Below are positions 22,289 to 23,010 of a stretch of DNA of 23,010 nucleotides, piece by piece. The notes under the pieces are model-generated. The model made no database searches. It saw only the letters and a list, made by a program, of their open reading frames with translations, and was not told the origin of the DNA. This DNA is from an uncultured Clostridia bacterium (GTDB taxonomy: Bacteria > Bacillota > Clostridia > Lachnospirales > Bianqueaceae), in contig CALBGL010000117.1 of assembly GCA_937892735.1 (NCBI GenBank), positions 1 through 23,010 on the forward strand, in the 5' to 3' direction. Both the position numbers and the translations under genes were made by a program. Within the stretch, counting starts at the first letter, position 1. Every line of letters starts with the position of its first letter.

Positions 22289-23010
22289 CTAGAACATGCT
22301 CACAGATCCGAGTTTCTTGGCCACTGTATTGACCGTGATGATCATGACAAATCCGATCAGGTTCTGGAAAAGTCCGATGGCCGCTGTATACGAATACTTC
22401 GCCTGTCCAAGCCCCACATTGTACACATATACGCCGATAATATCCGATGTGGCAGTATTGGAACCTGTCTGCAGAAGCAGCGCCTTCTGCGTGTCTCCTC
22501 CCATGATACTGCCGCAGTTTAAAATCAGCATCATCACTGCGATGGGCAAAATCGAAGGAAGATCGATATGCCGAATCTTCTGCATCACGCTGGCGCCGTC
22601 CAGCGTCGCCGCCTCATAGATTTCCTGATCCACGCTGGTCAGCGCCGCAATGTACAAGATGGTGTTCCATCCAGCGGACTGCCAGATGCCGCTGGCGATA
22701 TATACGGTTCGGAACCATCCCGCCTCCGCCATGAAGTATATGGATTCCCCTCCCAAGAAAGTAATGACCTGATTGATCATTCCCGTGGAAGGCGACAAAA
22801 AGATATACAGCATGCCAGCCATGACCACGGTAGAAATAAAATGCGGAATATAAATGACAGTTTGTGTAAACTTCTTAAAACGTTCCTGCCGGATTCGGTT
22901 CAATAAAAGAGCCAGAATAATAGGAAATGGAAAACTCCATAACAGGCTATACACATTCAGAAGCAATGTATTCAGTATCAGACGACCGCAATAATAGGAT
23001 TGAAAAAACG
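22289..23010 (-). CDS. ABC transporter permease (LplB-like), 5' end outside window
   Basis: About 240 residues are visible; the reading frame continues past base 23010, so the TTG at 22966 is not its start. The visible part begins FFQSYYCGRLILNTLLLNVY, a motif typical of LplB-type permeases. It continues through TM helices and the EAA loop EIYEAATLDGASVMQKIRHI, and ends KLGSVSMF. It forms the heterodimeric channel with the LplC-like subunit. The operon starts beyond the window. Confidence 0.94.
   Translation of the reverse strand, partial: FFQSYYCGRLILNTLLLNVYSLLWSFPFPIILALLLNRIRQERFKKFTQTVIYIPHFISTVVMAGMLYIFLSPSTGMINQVITFLGGESIYFMAEAGWFRTVYIASGIWQSAGWNTILYIAALTSVDQEIYEAATLDGASVMQKIRHIDLPSILPIAVMMLILNCGSIMGGDTQKALLLQTGSNTATSDIIGVYVYNVGLGQAKYSYTAAIGLFQNLIGFVMIITVNTVAKKLGSVSMF

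Overview
The window looks like chromosomal DNA from a low-to-mid GC anaerobic Firmicute, most likely class Clostridia and possibly a gut Lachnospiraceae-type organism. The evidence is an HPr kinase/phosphorylase, strong AAGGAGG ribosome binding sites, TTGACA/TATAAT and extended -10 promoters, a TPP riboswitch on a ThiT transporter gene, an LplB/LplC-type sugar ABC system, DUF5711 and YkvI genes, and a ferredoxin-tailed aldo/keto reductase. No rRNA, tRNA, transposase or CRISPR array was found. All product names come from reading the translations; no database search was possible.

Region 1 (1-4400, minus strand) holds two blocks. The first is an MscS channel, hprK and a ROK sugar kinase (cut by the window edge), joined by 4-nt ATGA overlaps and preceded by a cre-like site. 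The second is ectB (diaminobutyrate aminotransferase) with its own promoter, followed by an orphan AtpI-like membrane protein.

Region 2 (4500-8220, plus strand) diverges from ectB: an IT-superfamily (ArsB/NhaD/SLC13-like) permease, then KtrB and KtrA for potassium uptake. Upstream lie an 11-bp-phased direct repeat, an extended -10 promoter and a leader of about 230 nt. With MscS and ectB this makes a probable osmotic and ion homeostasis neighbourhood. A bidirectional terminator closes it.

Region 3 (8221-10532, minus strand) has thiT behind a consensus promoter, a TPP riboswitch and a hairpin that masks its ribosome binding site. A second operon behind a TTGACG promoter has a 58-aa ORF, an unrecognised two-TM protein and a GNAT acetyltransferase.

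Region 4 (10533-11453) has no credible gene. It holds seven tandem imperfect repeats of about 63 bp whose junctions fold into hairpins with compensatory changes, followed by a separate long inverted repeat. It is the least explained part of the window.

Region 5 (11454-16275, minus strand) is a tightly packed set: an unrecognised protein, a YkvI transporter, a DUF5711 protein, CvpA and an iron-sulfur aldo/keto reductase lacking two of the usual catalytic residues.

Region 6 (16355-23010, minus strand) is a carbohydrate locus: ABC permeases (the first cut by the window edge), a lipoprotein binding protein, a terminator, a separately promoted PTS EIIC-like membrane protein, another terminator, and a cytoplasmic GH115-like enzyme. 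It suggests import of uronic-acid-decorated oligosaccharides with intracellular cleavage.
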